Origin: Paracoccaceae bacterium
GTDB taxonomy: Bacteria > Pseudomonadota > Alphaproteobacteria > Rhodobacterales > Rhodobacteraceae
DNA: 64,000 nt
Direction of reading: 5' to 3'
Assembly: GCA_013373325.1 (NCBI GenBank)
Contig: JABXIA010000120.1
Span: forward strand, 58,443 to 122,442
Of this stretch, positions 7,921 through 15,955 are shown one piece after another. The number at the start of each line of letters is the position of its first letter. Position 1 is the first letter of the stretch. Under the pieces are notes generated by a model. That model was not told the DNA's origin. It was given only the letters and a program-made list of their open reading frames with translations, and ran no database searches. A program made the translations under genes and the position numbers.

Positions 7921-8089
7921 ACCAAATGAATTGTTGAGAACGCGGGAACCCATTTTCCCGGTCTGATGAATATTCCCTCATCGAGGACCAGGTAGCCAAA
8001 ATCAACGAAGTCCGGCGCGCGGTCGTAGCGAACGCTCTGCAACCCCACGCCGCAATTCGCAGCGCCACAGTGCAGGAAGTCAGTAAACA

Positions 8090-8317
8090 GTGAACGAAGA
8101 TGAGGTCGAAGGCGTCGCGATTGCGAATCTGATCGGGACGGACGAGCGTAGTGTTGTCGGTTGGGTGTATCGCTGGAATACGGGCGCGTTGGCGGTGATG
8201 TGGGACGTCCAAGGGCCCCAGCCGGTATCGGAAACCCGGCCGGATATAAATGACGAACAGAAGCAGGAAATCGACTTAGACGCACTCATGCGGATCGGAA
8301 AAAGTGATAGTGGATAA
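8090..8317 (+). CDS. Possible small hypothetical protein
   Basis: A 75-codon frame from GTG encodes a soluble acidic peptide (VEGVAIANLIGTDERSVVGW, then YRWNTGALAVMWDVQGP). In another frame, just upstream, about 7970-8090 also reads open without a start (YSLIEDQVAKINEVRRAVVA). The two may be remnants of one or two decayed genes. No family is recognised and there is no clear ribosome site. This stretch lies at the left boundary of the copper island, where gene decay is expected. Confidence 0.3.
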   Translation: MNEDEVEGVAIANLIGTDERSVVGWVYRWNTGALAVMWDVQGPQPVSETRPDINDEQKQEIDLDALMRIGKSDSG

Positions 8318-8853
8318 GCTTCTTAGGCAGCCGTCAGTTCATATTGATGGAAAGGGTCTGCGAGCGTACCGGCCATTGGAGTAGATGGCGGCGAAGGTCT
8401 CGAAGGAGCCCACACCGGACCTCTCAAATTCGTGCTGCGTGCGTTCATGGCGCCGATCTTGCCGCAACAGCATAAAATTTCACGCCGTCTCACAAGGAGA
8501 ACAGCAGCCGTTTGTGCATACCGCAGCAAGATCGAGGAGGGCAAAAACCGGGGCCAGGACTTTCCGGCCACTCGTCGCAGGCGCGGCAAAGAATGGCTGT
8601 CTCAGGCTCGACGGTCGGGAAGCGGACTTTTTACTGCCCACTTTACGTTGCCAGCTTTAAGTCGAAACCAGTCTTCTGAGCGCGGATGCATGCGTGGATA
8701 GCTCTCAATATCATGTTCGCTAGAATTGCTTCGATGGCTAGATCTTCACGGAAAATACGTCGGCTTGTAGAGAGACGGACAAAGGTTTCCGCCTTGCATT
8801 TTGCGGTCTTGGCGAGTGGCAGAGACAGTGTGATCTGCCACTCACCTTTCTTC
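8318..8853. other. About 535 bases without a supported gene
   Basis: Open frames exist on both strands but have low-complexity or Arg/Ser-rich products without a recognisable domain or ribosome site. The stretch separates the T4SS-linked genes from the copper island and is probably a decayed junction. Confidence 0.5.
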
Positions 8854-9198
8854 TTACTCAGGCATGATAGCGCCAATCTCGTACATTCCGTTGTCGTTCT
8901 TAATCAGCATCAGTGTGACCAAAGCGCCTTCTGATAAATCATCCGTGATTTGAAGACTTGAGGCTAGAGTGAGATCCATTGTCATTGCAGGCCAACCGAT
9001 TTCGGGGATCGGCTCGTGGCTGACGTTTGCAGAGTTTTCGCCAATCGAATTGATGGTTGCCTTCGCATGAACAGCACCTTCCATTTGAGCATCGCTCATC
9101 CCCATATTGGAATGGTCCATTGTGCTATGGCTCGTCTGAGCGGAAGCGATGGGTGCAGCCAAAAGCGAGGCAACTAGGGTTACAGCAAGTTTTTTCAT
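8854..9198 (-). CDS. cusF: CusF-like periplasmic copper-binding protein
   Basis: The 114-residue protein has a signal peptide (MKKLAVTLVASLLAAPIASA), a Met/His-rich linker (HSTMDHSNMGMSD) and one CusF-type beta-barrel with HEPIPEIGWPAMTMDL. The His, Trp and the two Met residues of WPAMTM correspond to the Cu(I)/Ag(I) ligands of CusF. It is the last gene of the cusB-cusA-cusF unit, 35 bases after cusA. Its barrel is closest to the second CusF-like module inside the neighbouring CusB (HEPIPELGWPAMQMDM), which suggests duplication between them. It would deliver Cu(I) to the CusBA pump. Confidence 0.92.
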   Translation of the reverse strand: MKKLAVTLVASLLAAPIASAQTSHSTMDHSNMGMSDAQMEGAVHAKATINSIGENSANVSHEPIPEIGWPAMTMDLTLASSLQITDDLSEGALVTLMLIKNDNGMYEIGAIMPE

Positions 9199-9233
9199 TG
9201 GATTGTCCTCTTAGGGTGATTTCACATTTCGGG

Positions 9234-12200
9234 CTATTCTGCCGGTACCGGTGATGCCTCTCGGCCGGGTTCCTGCAGCAGGGTTTGGTTGACACGGGTA
9301 AGAGCCAATCGCTTCCAGATCACGAAGATGGAAGGAATGACCAAAAGGGTTAGCAGCGTGGCAGTCGCCATCCCGCCTACCATCGGGGCTGCAATGCGCT
9401 GCATGATCTCCGAACCGGTGCCTTGGCCATACATGATCGGAATTAGGCCGGCGAAGATTGTCGCCACCGTCATCACTTTGGGGCGTACTCGTAGAAGTGC
9501 GCCTTCGAAGACTACCTCTTCGACATCATCGGTTGTCAATTTGCGCTGTGCCTCAGCCGCGAGGTTTTTTCGCTTTTCCCAGGCTAGATTGAGATACAGC
9601 AGCATAACAATCGCGGTTTCAACCGCGACACCGGCCAGTGCAATGAACCCCACCAGAACAGCGACAGAGATGTCGAAGCTTAAGTACCACAGGAACCAGA
9701 CACCTCCTGCGAGGGCAACCGGCAACGCGGCAAGGATGATCCCAACCTCGATTACTCGATTGAAGGCCAGAAAGAGCATCAGTGTGATGATAAGCAGCGT
9801 TGCCGGTGCAACCAGCTTCAGCCGCTCCTGCATGCGCTCAATGTACTCGTACTGACCGGACCATGTGATCGAGTAGCCAGGCGGCAATTCCACCTCTGCC
9901 GCAACCAGTTGACGGGCTTCGGTTACGTAGCCTCCCAGGTCCCGGCCCGCGATGTCGATGAAGACAAAACCAGTGCGGCGTGCGTTTTCGGACCGGATCA
10001 TACCGGGTCCGTCCACCACTTTGATCTCTGCCAGGTTGCCAAGGGGGATATGCGCACCGGACGGCGTGACCACCGGAAGGTCGCGCAGGCGTTCGGGGCT
10101 GTTCCGCCATTCCTGGGGGTAGCGCAGATTTATTGGAAACCGCTCAAGGCCTTCCACGGATTCCGAGACCTGCATCCCGCCGATTGCGGTCTGAACGACA
10201 TCCTGCACTTCACGTACGCTCATCATATAGCGCGCAGCGGCATCGCGGTTGACGTCGATCTCCACAAACCGCCCTCCTACAGGCCGCTCTGCATAGGCTG
10301 ATGCCGTACCGTCGATACCTGCAACCACGCGTTCGATATCGACACCAATCTGCTCGATGACGCTCAAATCAGCGCCGGAGATTTTGACACCGACGGGTGT
10401 CTTGATCCCTGTGGCAAGCATATCGATGCGGTTCTTAATCGGCTGAATCCAGACATTGGTCACACCAGGAATTTGCACAGCGCGGTCAAGCTCGTCGCGT
10501 ATGCCTTCCATCGTCATGCCCGCGCGCCATTCGGATTCAGGTTTCAGCTGAATCGTCGTCTCGATCATTGTGAGCGGAGCGGGATCCGTGGCGGTATCGG
10601 CGCGTCCAAGCTTGCCATGCACCGTCGCGACCTCAGGGACCGTAGCAATCAGCCGGTCGGATTGCTGCAGCACTTCGCGTGCCTTGCCGATGGAGACACC
10701 GGGGTACAGTGTCGGCATGTAAAGGAAATCGCCCTCGTTCAGCTCTGGCATGAACTCGGTCCCGATACGCTGCAGCGGCCACCACATCGAAGCGACCAGC
10801 ACACCGGCGAGCAACGTCGTGGCCCACGGCCACGCGACAGCAGCATCCAGAAAGGGCCGGTAAATCCAGATCACGATACGGTTCAGAGGGTTCTTGTGCT
10901 CCGAAAGAATCCGGCCGCGCACAAAGTATCCCATCAGAACTGGCACCAGCGTGATGGAAAGGATCGCCGCCGCTGCCATTGCGTAGGTCTTTGTGAAGGC
11001 CAGCGGCTTGAAAAGCCGCCCTTCCTGGCTTTCCAGAACAAAGACCGGCAAAAAGCTCACGGTGATGATTGCCAGGGAAAAGAAAAGTGCCGGTCCCACT
11101 TCGGTTGCGCATTCGGTGACGAGGCGCCAGCGGTTTTGATTGGTCAGCTTTTCCTTCTCTAGCCTTCGGTGCATGGCTTCGATCATCACGATAGCCGCGT
11201 CCACCATCGCGCCGATGGCGATGGCAATTCCGCCCAAACTCATGATGTTGGCATTCACCCCCTGCAGCTTCATGATGATGAAGGCTGCAAAGATGCCGAG
11301 AGGCAGTGACAGAAGGATCACGAGGGACGAGCGGATGTGCAGCAGAAAGGCTGCACAGACCAAAATGACAACGATAAATTCTTCGGTCAGCTTTGTTTCG
11401 AGATTCTCAATCGCGCGCTCGATAACACCCGCGCGGTTGTAAGTTGTGACTAGCTCAACGCCCTCAGGAAGGTTTGCCCGCAACTCTTCGATACGCGCCT
11501 CAACCGCTTTGATCGTGGCCAGGGCGTTCCCGCCCCAGCGTAGAATGACTACGCCGCCGACAGCATCACCCTCACCGTTGAACTCCCCAACTCCACGGCG
11601 CATTTCCGGCCCAAGGCGGATGTCTGCGACGTCGCCAACTGTAAGTGCCGCACCGCGTTCGTTGACCATGAGGGGTGCTTTGGCCAGGTCTGCCAGTTCA
11701 TCAACATAGCCAGTAGAGCGGATCATGAATTCCGCTTCGCCCATTTCAATCACGGAACCACCGGTCTCGCGGTTGGCGTTTTGAATGGCACTGCGGATCT
11801 GCGGCAGGGTGACGTCAAAGGCGCGCAGTTTGTTCGGGTCCACAACGACCTGATACTGTTTGACCATCCCGCCGATGGTTGCGACCTCGGACACGCCGTC
11901 GACGGTTTGCAGCTCATACTTCAGGAACCAGTCCTGGAGTGTCCGCAGTTGGGCCAGGTCGTGCCCGCCAGTCCGGTCAATAAGCGTGTACTGGTAGATC
12001 CAGCCGACACCGGTTGCATCCGGACCGAGTTGCGGGGAAACCCCTTCGGGAAGGTTTGCGGTTATCTGACCCAGATATTCGAGAACGCGGGTGCGAGCCC
12101 AGTAAAGGTCCGTGCCGTCCTCAAAAACGACGTAGACGTAACTATCGCCAAAAAAGGAAAAGCCTCTCACATCACTGGCTCCGGGCACAGCGAGCATGGC

Positions 12201-12413
12201 AGTGGCAATGGGGTAAGTGACCTGATCTTCAACGACCTGGGGGGCTTGCCCGGCATAAGGTGTGCGGACAATGACCTGAACATCCGACAAGTCGGGAATA
12301 GCATCTACGGGAGTTTCGCGGACCGCCCAGACACCGATCACGCCCATCATGACTGCAAGTGCTAGAACTACGAAGCGATTTGCAACAGAAGCCCGTATTA
12401 CAGAAGCGATCAT
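9234..12413 (-). CDS. cusA: CusA-type RND heavy-metal (Cu/Ag) efflux transporter
   Basis: The 1059-residue inner-membrane RND pump of the heavy-metal efflux group has full family length (about 1040-1060). The N-terminus MIASVIRASVANRFVVLALA opens TM1 and is followed by ETPVDAIPDLSDVQVIVRT, a signature of CusA/CzcA. The TM4 region contains GGIAIAIGAMVDAAIVMIEA, with the acidic residue of the proton relay. WIQPIKNRIDMLATGIKTPV is typical of the CusA porter domain, including Met residues. The ATG overlaps the cusB stop. No outer-membrane CusC/TolC gene is present in this window, so it probably uses a host or distant channel. Confidence 0.96.
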   Translation of the reverse strand: MIASVIRASVANRFVVLALAVMMGVIGVWAVRETPVDAIPDLSDVQVIVRTPYAGQAPQVVEDQVTYPIATAMLAVPGASDVRGFSFFGDSYVYVVFEDGTDLYWARTRVLEYLGQITANLPEGVSPQLGPDATGVGWIYQYTLIDRTGGHDLAQLRTLQDWFLKYELQTVDGVSEVATIGGMVKQYQVVVDPNKLRAFDVTLPQIRSAIQNANRETGGSVIEMGEAEFMIRSTGYVDELADLAKAPLMVNERGAALTVGDVADIRLGPEMRRGVGEFNGEGDAVGGVVILRWGGNALATIKAVEARIEELRANLPEGVELVTTYNRAGVIERAIENLETKLTEEFIVVILVCAAFLLHIRSSLVILLSLPLGIFAAFIIMKLQGVNANIMSLGGIAIAIGAMVDAAIVMIEAMHRRLEKEKLTNQNRWRLVTECATEVGPALFFSLAIITVSFLPVFVLESQEGRLFKPLAFTKTYAMAAAAILSITLVPVLMGYFVRGRILSEHKNPLNRIVIWIYRPFLDAAVAWPWATTLLAGVLVASMWWPLQRIGTEFMPELNEGDFLYMPTLYPGVSIGKAREVLQQSDRLIATVPEVATVHGKLGRADTATDPAPLTMIETTIQLKPESEWRAGMTMEGIRDELDRAVQIPGVTNVWIQPIKNRIDMLATGIKTPVGVKISGADLSVIEQIGVDIERVVAGIDGTASAYAERPVGGRFVEIDVNRDAAARYMMSVREVQDVVQTAIGGMQVSESVEGLERFPINLRYPQEWRNSPERLRDLPVVTPSGAHIPLGNLAEIKVVDGPGMIRSENARRTGFVFIDIAGRDLGGYVTEARQLVAAEVELPPGYSITWSGQYEYIERMQERLKLVAPATLLIITLMLFLAFNRVIEVGIILAALPVALAGGVWFLWYLSFDISVAVLVGFIALAGVAVETAIVMLLYLNLAWEKRKNLAAEAQRKLTTDDVEEVVFEGALLRVRPKVMTVATIFAGLIPIMYGQGTGSEIMQRIAAPMVGGMATATLLTLLVIPSIFVIWKRLALTRVNQTLLQEPGREASPVPAE

Positions 12414-14611
12414 TGAGTCACCTCAACCGGCTTTGTGCCTACCAGGGTCATTGAGAAGTCTGCATTCTGGGTGAAAAGCAGAGTCACTTCTTGTCCATCC
12501 GGCAATCCAGTTAAGTCGAGGGCTGGATCAATCGAGAAGTCCATGGTCATACCGGGCATGCCAATCTGCGTCACTGGACCGTGGGTGATGTTCACCGTCC
12601 GCGTTGCGGAGTCGACACTATTGATCTTGCCCAACACCTCCATCGGCGGTGAGACCGTTTCTACCCCGGTGAGCACCATGGTCATGCCGTCCGGCCGCGC
12701 AAAGGTCAGCGCCACTTCTTTGCCGACCGGAAGGCTGGTAATTTCCAGCTCTTCACCCACTTGGAAATTCATGGTCATGCCTGGCATGCCAATTTCCATG
12801 ATAGGGCCGTGAGTTATCGTGACCATGCGGGTTTCCGCGTCGACCTGGTCAATGGTTCCTGAAACGAGAACCTCTGAAGCTCCCTCGGAGGTGTTTGGCT
12901 CATTGGTTTCTGGAGGTGTGTCTGCAATGGGCTGGGAGCCTGCAGCCCGGACAGCGGTAATGGTGAACATCCCGTCATCACTTTTTGAGAGATCGAACTC
13001 GACTGGCACATCCATGGGTACTTCGGCAGTGTCTAGGCCTGCCACTGGCATATCCATTTGCATAGCAGGCCAGCCGAGTTCAGGGATTGGCTCATGTGAG
13101 AGCGACAGCTTTCCGTCCGTTGTCACGCCACTCACAATGCCGGTGCCTGTAGCAGCAACACCGTCGTCTGGACCAAGCTCAATGAGCCCGAGCAGGCCAT
13201 CTGCTCCACGAGACAGCCGAAACGACACCTGTTGACCTTCAGCCAAACGCGAAAGAGAAACATCAGCCCGGATCGGGAAACTAGACGTCATTTCCGGCCA
13301 GTCGAGGCTGTCCAGGGCTCCGTGCCGGATCTGTGCGGTCCGGGCCTCAGGATCCAGCGCAACCAGCTCGCCTGACCCACGTGCAGGGGCCTCATCAGTC
13401 GGCGCCATGCGCATGAGCCCGGCGCTTAGTGCGCTTTCGCTGTCGATCAGGAATTGGGCCGAGGCAACAACCTCTTCCCCCGGCGCCAGCCCCTGTGCGA
13501 CTTCTGTCCGCCCGCCGCCGCCGAAATTGTCACGCAGCCCCGCGGTGATGAGGCGGGGTTTGAAAGTGCCGTCGCCGGTTTTCAGTATCACCCGTTCTGC
13601 GGCGCCGGTTCGGATAACAGCCTCGGTCGGGACCGTGAGCGCCATGCGGTTTTCTGACGGGATCAGGCTGACCGTGCCGAACATGTTCGGGCGTAGCAGC
13701 ATGTCGGAGTTGTCAAATTGCAAGCGAACGGGAAGAGTCCGGGTCACTGCGTCAAGTTCAGGATAGATGTAGTCAACTGAACCATTGAAGACACGACCGG
13801 GCAAATGTTCAAACCGCGCTTCAGCAAGCATATTGTCAGTCAGCTTTGCAATGTCGCGCTCAAAAACATCGACAATTAGCCAAACGGTTGAAAGTTCTGT
13901 TAGCGATGCAGCGCGTGTACCGGGCTGCAGAAACATACCGTCCGCAGCCTCAAGTGAAATCACAACGCCGTCCTGAGGAGCCTCGACTTCAATATTGCGC
14001 TCGGGAATGCCGCTGGTTTCAATACGCTTGATTTGCCTGTCAGACATGCCGTGACTGCGCAGTTTGTTACGCGCGGCATCAATGATCTGCGATTTGCCTG
14101 CTTCAATAGCGCGAACCAGGTCACCAGCTGATGAGCCGATCTGAGGGGAGAACATCTCAAATAAGACGTCGCCCTTTTGAACGGGGTCTCCGACAGCGCG
14201 CACATTCAGCTTTTCAATCCAACCGTCCACGCGAGTGTGAACATGGCTTGTCCGGTGCTCGTCATAGCCAACAAAGCCAACGGTTTCGATCTTGCCGGAA
14301 ACCTCGGACATCCGTGAAATCGCGGTGCGGACGCCAATGGCGTTAATCTCTGCCGCTGATAGCTGCACTTCTGCAGGATCCCCGGAAGGCTCTTGGCCTG
14401 CATATACAGGAACAAGATCCATGCCCATGGGGGATTTACCCGGCCCTGGTTGCCGGAAGTTCGGATCCATCGGTGCAACCCAATACAAGATCTCGGCCTC
14501 GTTCGCCCCTGTCATTGATGCCGGGTTGAGGAAAAGTCTTTCGAGAGAGATGCCTCCCGCAACTCCTGCAGCAAGCGCAAGAATACCGAGAGCAAAATAG
14601 CGTCCACGCAT
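12410..14611 (-). CDS. cusB: CusB-type membrane-fusion protein with four C-terminal CusF-like modules
   Basis: The 733-residue periplasmic adaptor is far longer than usual CusB (about 400). In order: membrane anchor (about 1-25); a heavy-metal-binding domain (YWVAPMDPNFRQPGPGKSPM); the MFP core with barrel-sandwich and hairpin (about 80-400); then four CusF-like barrels at about 413-489, 490-582, 583-658 and 659-733. Their metal motifs are DWPEM, GWPAMQMDM, GMPGMTMNF and GMPGMTMDF. Modules 3 and 4 replace the capping Trp by Met. The adaptor links CusA to an outer-membrane channel and here would also carry its own copper relay. The inverted repeat at 14627-14645 lies in its leader. Confidence 0.95.
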   Translation of the reverse strand: MRGRYFALGILALAAGVAGGISLERLFLNPASMTGANEAEILYWVAPMDPNFRQPGPGKSPMGMDLVPVYAGQEPSGDPAEVQLSAAEINAIGVRTAISRMSEVSGKIETVGFVGYDEHRTSHVHTRVDGWIEKLNVRAVGDPVQKGDVLFEMFSPQIGSSAGDLVRAIEAGKSQIIDAARNKLRSHGMSDRQIKRIETSGIPERNIEVEAPQDGVVISLEAADGMFLQPGTRAASLTELSTVWLIVDVFERDIAKLTDNMLAEARFEHLPGRVFNGSVDYIYPELDAVTRTLPVRLQFDNSDMLLRPNMFGTVSLIPSENRMALTVPTEAVIRTGAAERVILKTGDGTFKPRLITAGLRDNFGGGGRTEVAQGLAPGEEVVASAQFLIDSESALSAGLMRMAPTDEAPARGSGELVALDPEARTAQIRHGALDSLDWPEMTSSFPIRADVSLSRLAEGQQVSFRLSRGADGLLGLIELGPDDGVAATGTGIVSGVTTDGKLSLSHEPIPELGWPAMQMDMPVAGLDTAEVPMDVPVEFDLSKSDDGMFTITAVRAAGSQPIADTPPETNEPNTSEGASEVLVSGTIDQVDAETRMVTITHGPIMEIGMPGMTMNFQVGEELEITSLPVGKEVALTFARPDGMTMVLTGVETVSPPMEVLGKINSVDSATRTVNITHGPVTQIGMPGMTMDFSIDPALDLTGLPDGQEVTLLFTQNADFSMTLVGTKPVEVTQ

Positions 14612-14626
14612 GGAAAACCTCGTTTT

Positions 14627-14645
14627 GGCTTGCGGGATGCAAGCC
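14627..14645. promoter_or_regulatory. Perfect inverted repeat in the cusB leader
   Basis: GGCTTGC-N5-GCAAGCC is a perfect 7-base inverted repeat 16 bases upstream of the cusB ATG, just before its purine-rich ribosome site. It could be an operator or an mRNA hairpin setting the level of cusB relative to the preceding gene. There is no T-run on the transcript, so it is not a classic terminator. Confidence 0.4.
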
Positions 14646-14697
14646 TTGTCTGATCAGAAACAGATGGCGCACTCGATTGGGCGCCAAGCGAATTCAA

Positions 14698-15126
14698 TCA
14701 GATTGAACGGGGAGGACGATCATGCGGGAGTTCTGACCTGGAAATTACTCCGGCCGAGCTCGCTATCACAAGTTGAACAGTTACCAGGCGGCGCTCAACA
14801 GACGGAATTGGAGCTGCGTTGAACTCGTGAAAACAGCAAACGGCCACCGAACAAGTGGCATACCGTTCTTCATCAGGGATTTCGCAGGTGCCCTTTTGAT
14901 GATGCCTGTGCGGCATTCTTTTTGCCGCTTTGTGCAAAGTGCATGTCTCGTGCTGTACGTCAGAAACAGCGACGGTGGAATTTGCGTGAGGCGATGCATG
15001 AGCAGAAATTGCCGCAAGCGTGTTCAAGAAAACCACAGCAAGAAGTAGGGTTGACGCACCGGCGCGTATCAACCGACCAAAGTCACTCCTGAACCCAGTA
15101 ACTGCCATAGCGTGGCACATAATCAA
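14698..15126 (-). CDS. Small exported His/Cys-containing protein upstream of cusB
   Basis: A 142-residue frame with an N-terminal membrane or signal segment (IRAGASTLLLAVVFLNTLAA) and a short mature region carrying Cys and His clusters (HETCTLHKAAKRMPHRHHQK and YATCSVAVCCFHEF). No family is recognised with certainty; small secreted metal-region proteins of this kind commonly precede cus genes. ATG codons at 15126, 15120 and 15108 are all possible, and none has a strong ribosome site. It lies 86 bases upstream of cusB on the same strand, so it is probably co-transcribed and may bind metal in the periplasm. Confidence 0.65.
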   Translation of the reverse strand: MIMCHAMAVTGFRSDFGRLIRAGASTLLLAVVFLNTLAAISAHASPHANSTVAVSDVQHETCTLHKAAKRMPHRHHQKGTCEIPDEERYATCSVAVCCFHEFNAAPIPSVERRLVTVQLVIASSAGVISRSELPHDRPPRSI

Positions 15127-15379
15127 AATTTTTTCCGGCGCAACCCCTTCCGGTGCGAAATGAAGGCCATCAGGCTCCCTGGTCCCTAGCTGGTGAAACT
15201 GGGGTCATGCGTTGGGCGCGTTGTCTGCCAAGCTTGGGCAACGGCTTCCCCGCGCATCGTTTGGGATCTCCTCAGCCCTTCTGTTTCTAGAAGCACTGAT
15301 GATCGCTCTCTGCTCAGAAAGGCCGTAAAAGTGCAGAACGTTTTGCGGCGAACTAACAAAAGCGCACCCGGTTCGCAAA

Positions 15380-15396
15380 TGTATCAAAACGTATCC
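15380..15396 (+). promoter_or_regulatory. TGTATC-type direct repeat, putative response-regulator site
   Basis: TGTATC and CGTATC lie exactly 10 bases apart, about 60-75 bases upstream of the small gene at 15455 and in the divergent region to the cus operon. A matching 10-base-spaced repeat occurs at 21073 (before the cytochrome c gene), and a weaker one at 23252 (before the response-regulator gene). Helical-turn spacing of direct repeats is typical of OmpR-family sites. Confidence 0.5.
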
Positions 15397-15454
15397 TTGA
15401 GTTGGAGACCCACACTGGCTAGCTAGATAGAGCTAAGGGAAACGGAGCTGTTTT

Positions 15455-15778
15455 ATGCGCTCAAAAGCGGGCAAATTGTGGACATCGTTGACGCTGGCGT
15501 TGTTGCTGGCGCTGTCCGCACTTTTCGCGCCCCTGACTGCAGAAGTAGAAAATCAGGCTGAGGCCGCTCCTGTTGCCCAGCATGAAACGGCAGACGGGCA
15601 CAGCCATTCCGGCCCCGGCCCATGCCACAAGGCTGCGGCCTGTGAAGTCCCGGTTGCACTGCAGCCCTGGCAGCAAGTTTCCATCACCGAAAAAGCAGGA
15701 AAGCTGGCGGTCGTCCTGAATGATTCCGGCTTGGCTTCTGTGGCGCCTGAAGCGCACCTTCCACCTCCCAAAACGTGA
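15455..15778 (+). CDS. Small exported His-containing protein before the multicopper oxidase
   Basis: The 107-residue protein has a signal peptide (LTLALLLALSALFAPLTAE) and a short mature region with a His/Cys-bearing stretch (HETADGHSHSGPGPCHKAAA) followed by CEVPVAL. GGAG lies 9 bases before the ATG. I do not recognise a family. The layout resembles that of the minus-strand gene at 14698 (leader, then a Cys/His stretch, then CE-[VI]-P), so the two divergent genes may be distant relatives. Probably a periplasmic copper-binding or sensing accessory; this is inferred from context. Confidence 0.7.
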   Translation: MRSKAGKLWTSLTLALLLALSALFAPLTAEVENQAEAAPVAQHETADGHSHSGPGPCHKAAACEVPVALQPWQQVSITEKAGKLAVVLNDSGLASVAPEAHLPPPKT

Positions 15779-15955
15779 TCCCAAGCACCTGAGCCCACTG
15801 CTTGCCATTCCCTTCGCTTGAGGACTGCAGCAGCGTGCAATTGCACCGTTCTATGAGTGACTGCTGCTTCGGCTGATTCCGGCGCGCAAAAACTGCGCTT
15901 GCGGATGCCTGCAGGGGCCAACTGATCAACATCTCAACAGACCAAAGGACTGACG

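Noticed and set aside
8323-8589. Minus-strand frame of 88 codons before the cusF-like gene
   Set aside because: Pro/Arg/Ser-rich product without domain or ribosome site; probably debris at the island boundary.
15138-15175. CCTTC/GAAGG inverted repeat resembling a CueR (MerR-type) copper promoter
   Set aside because: The spacing between arms (11 bases) does not match the CueR site, there is no suitable -35/-10 pair around it, and no cueR gene is in the window.
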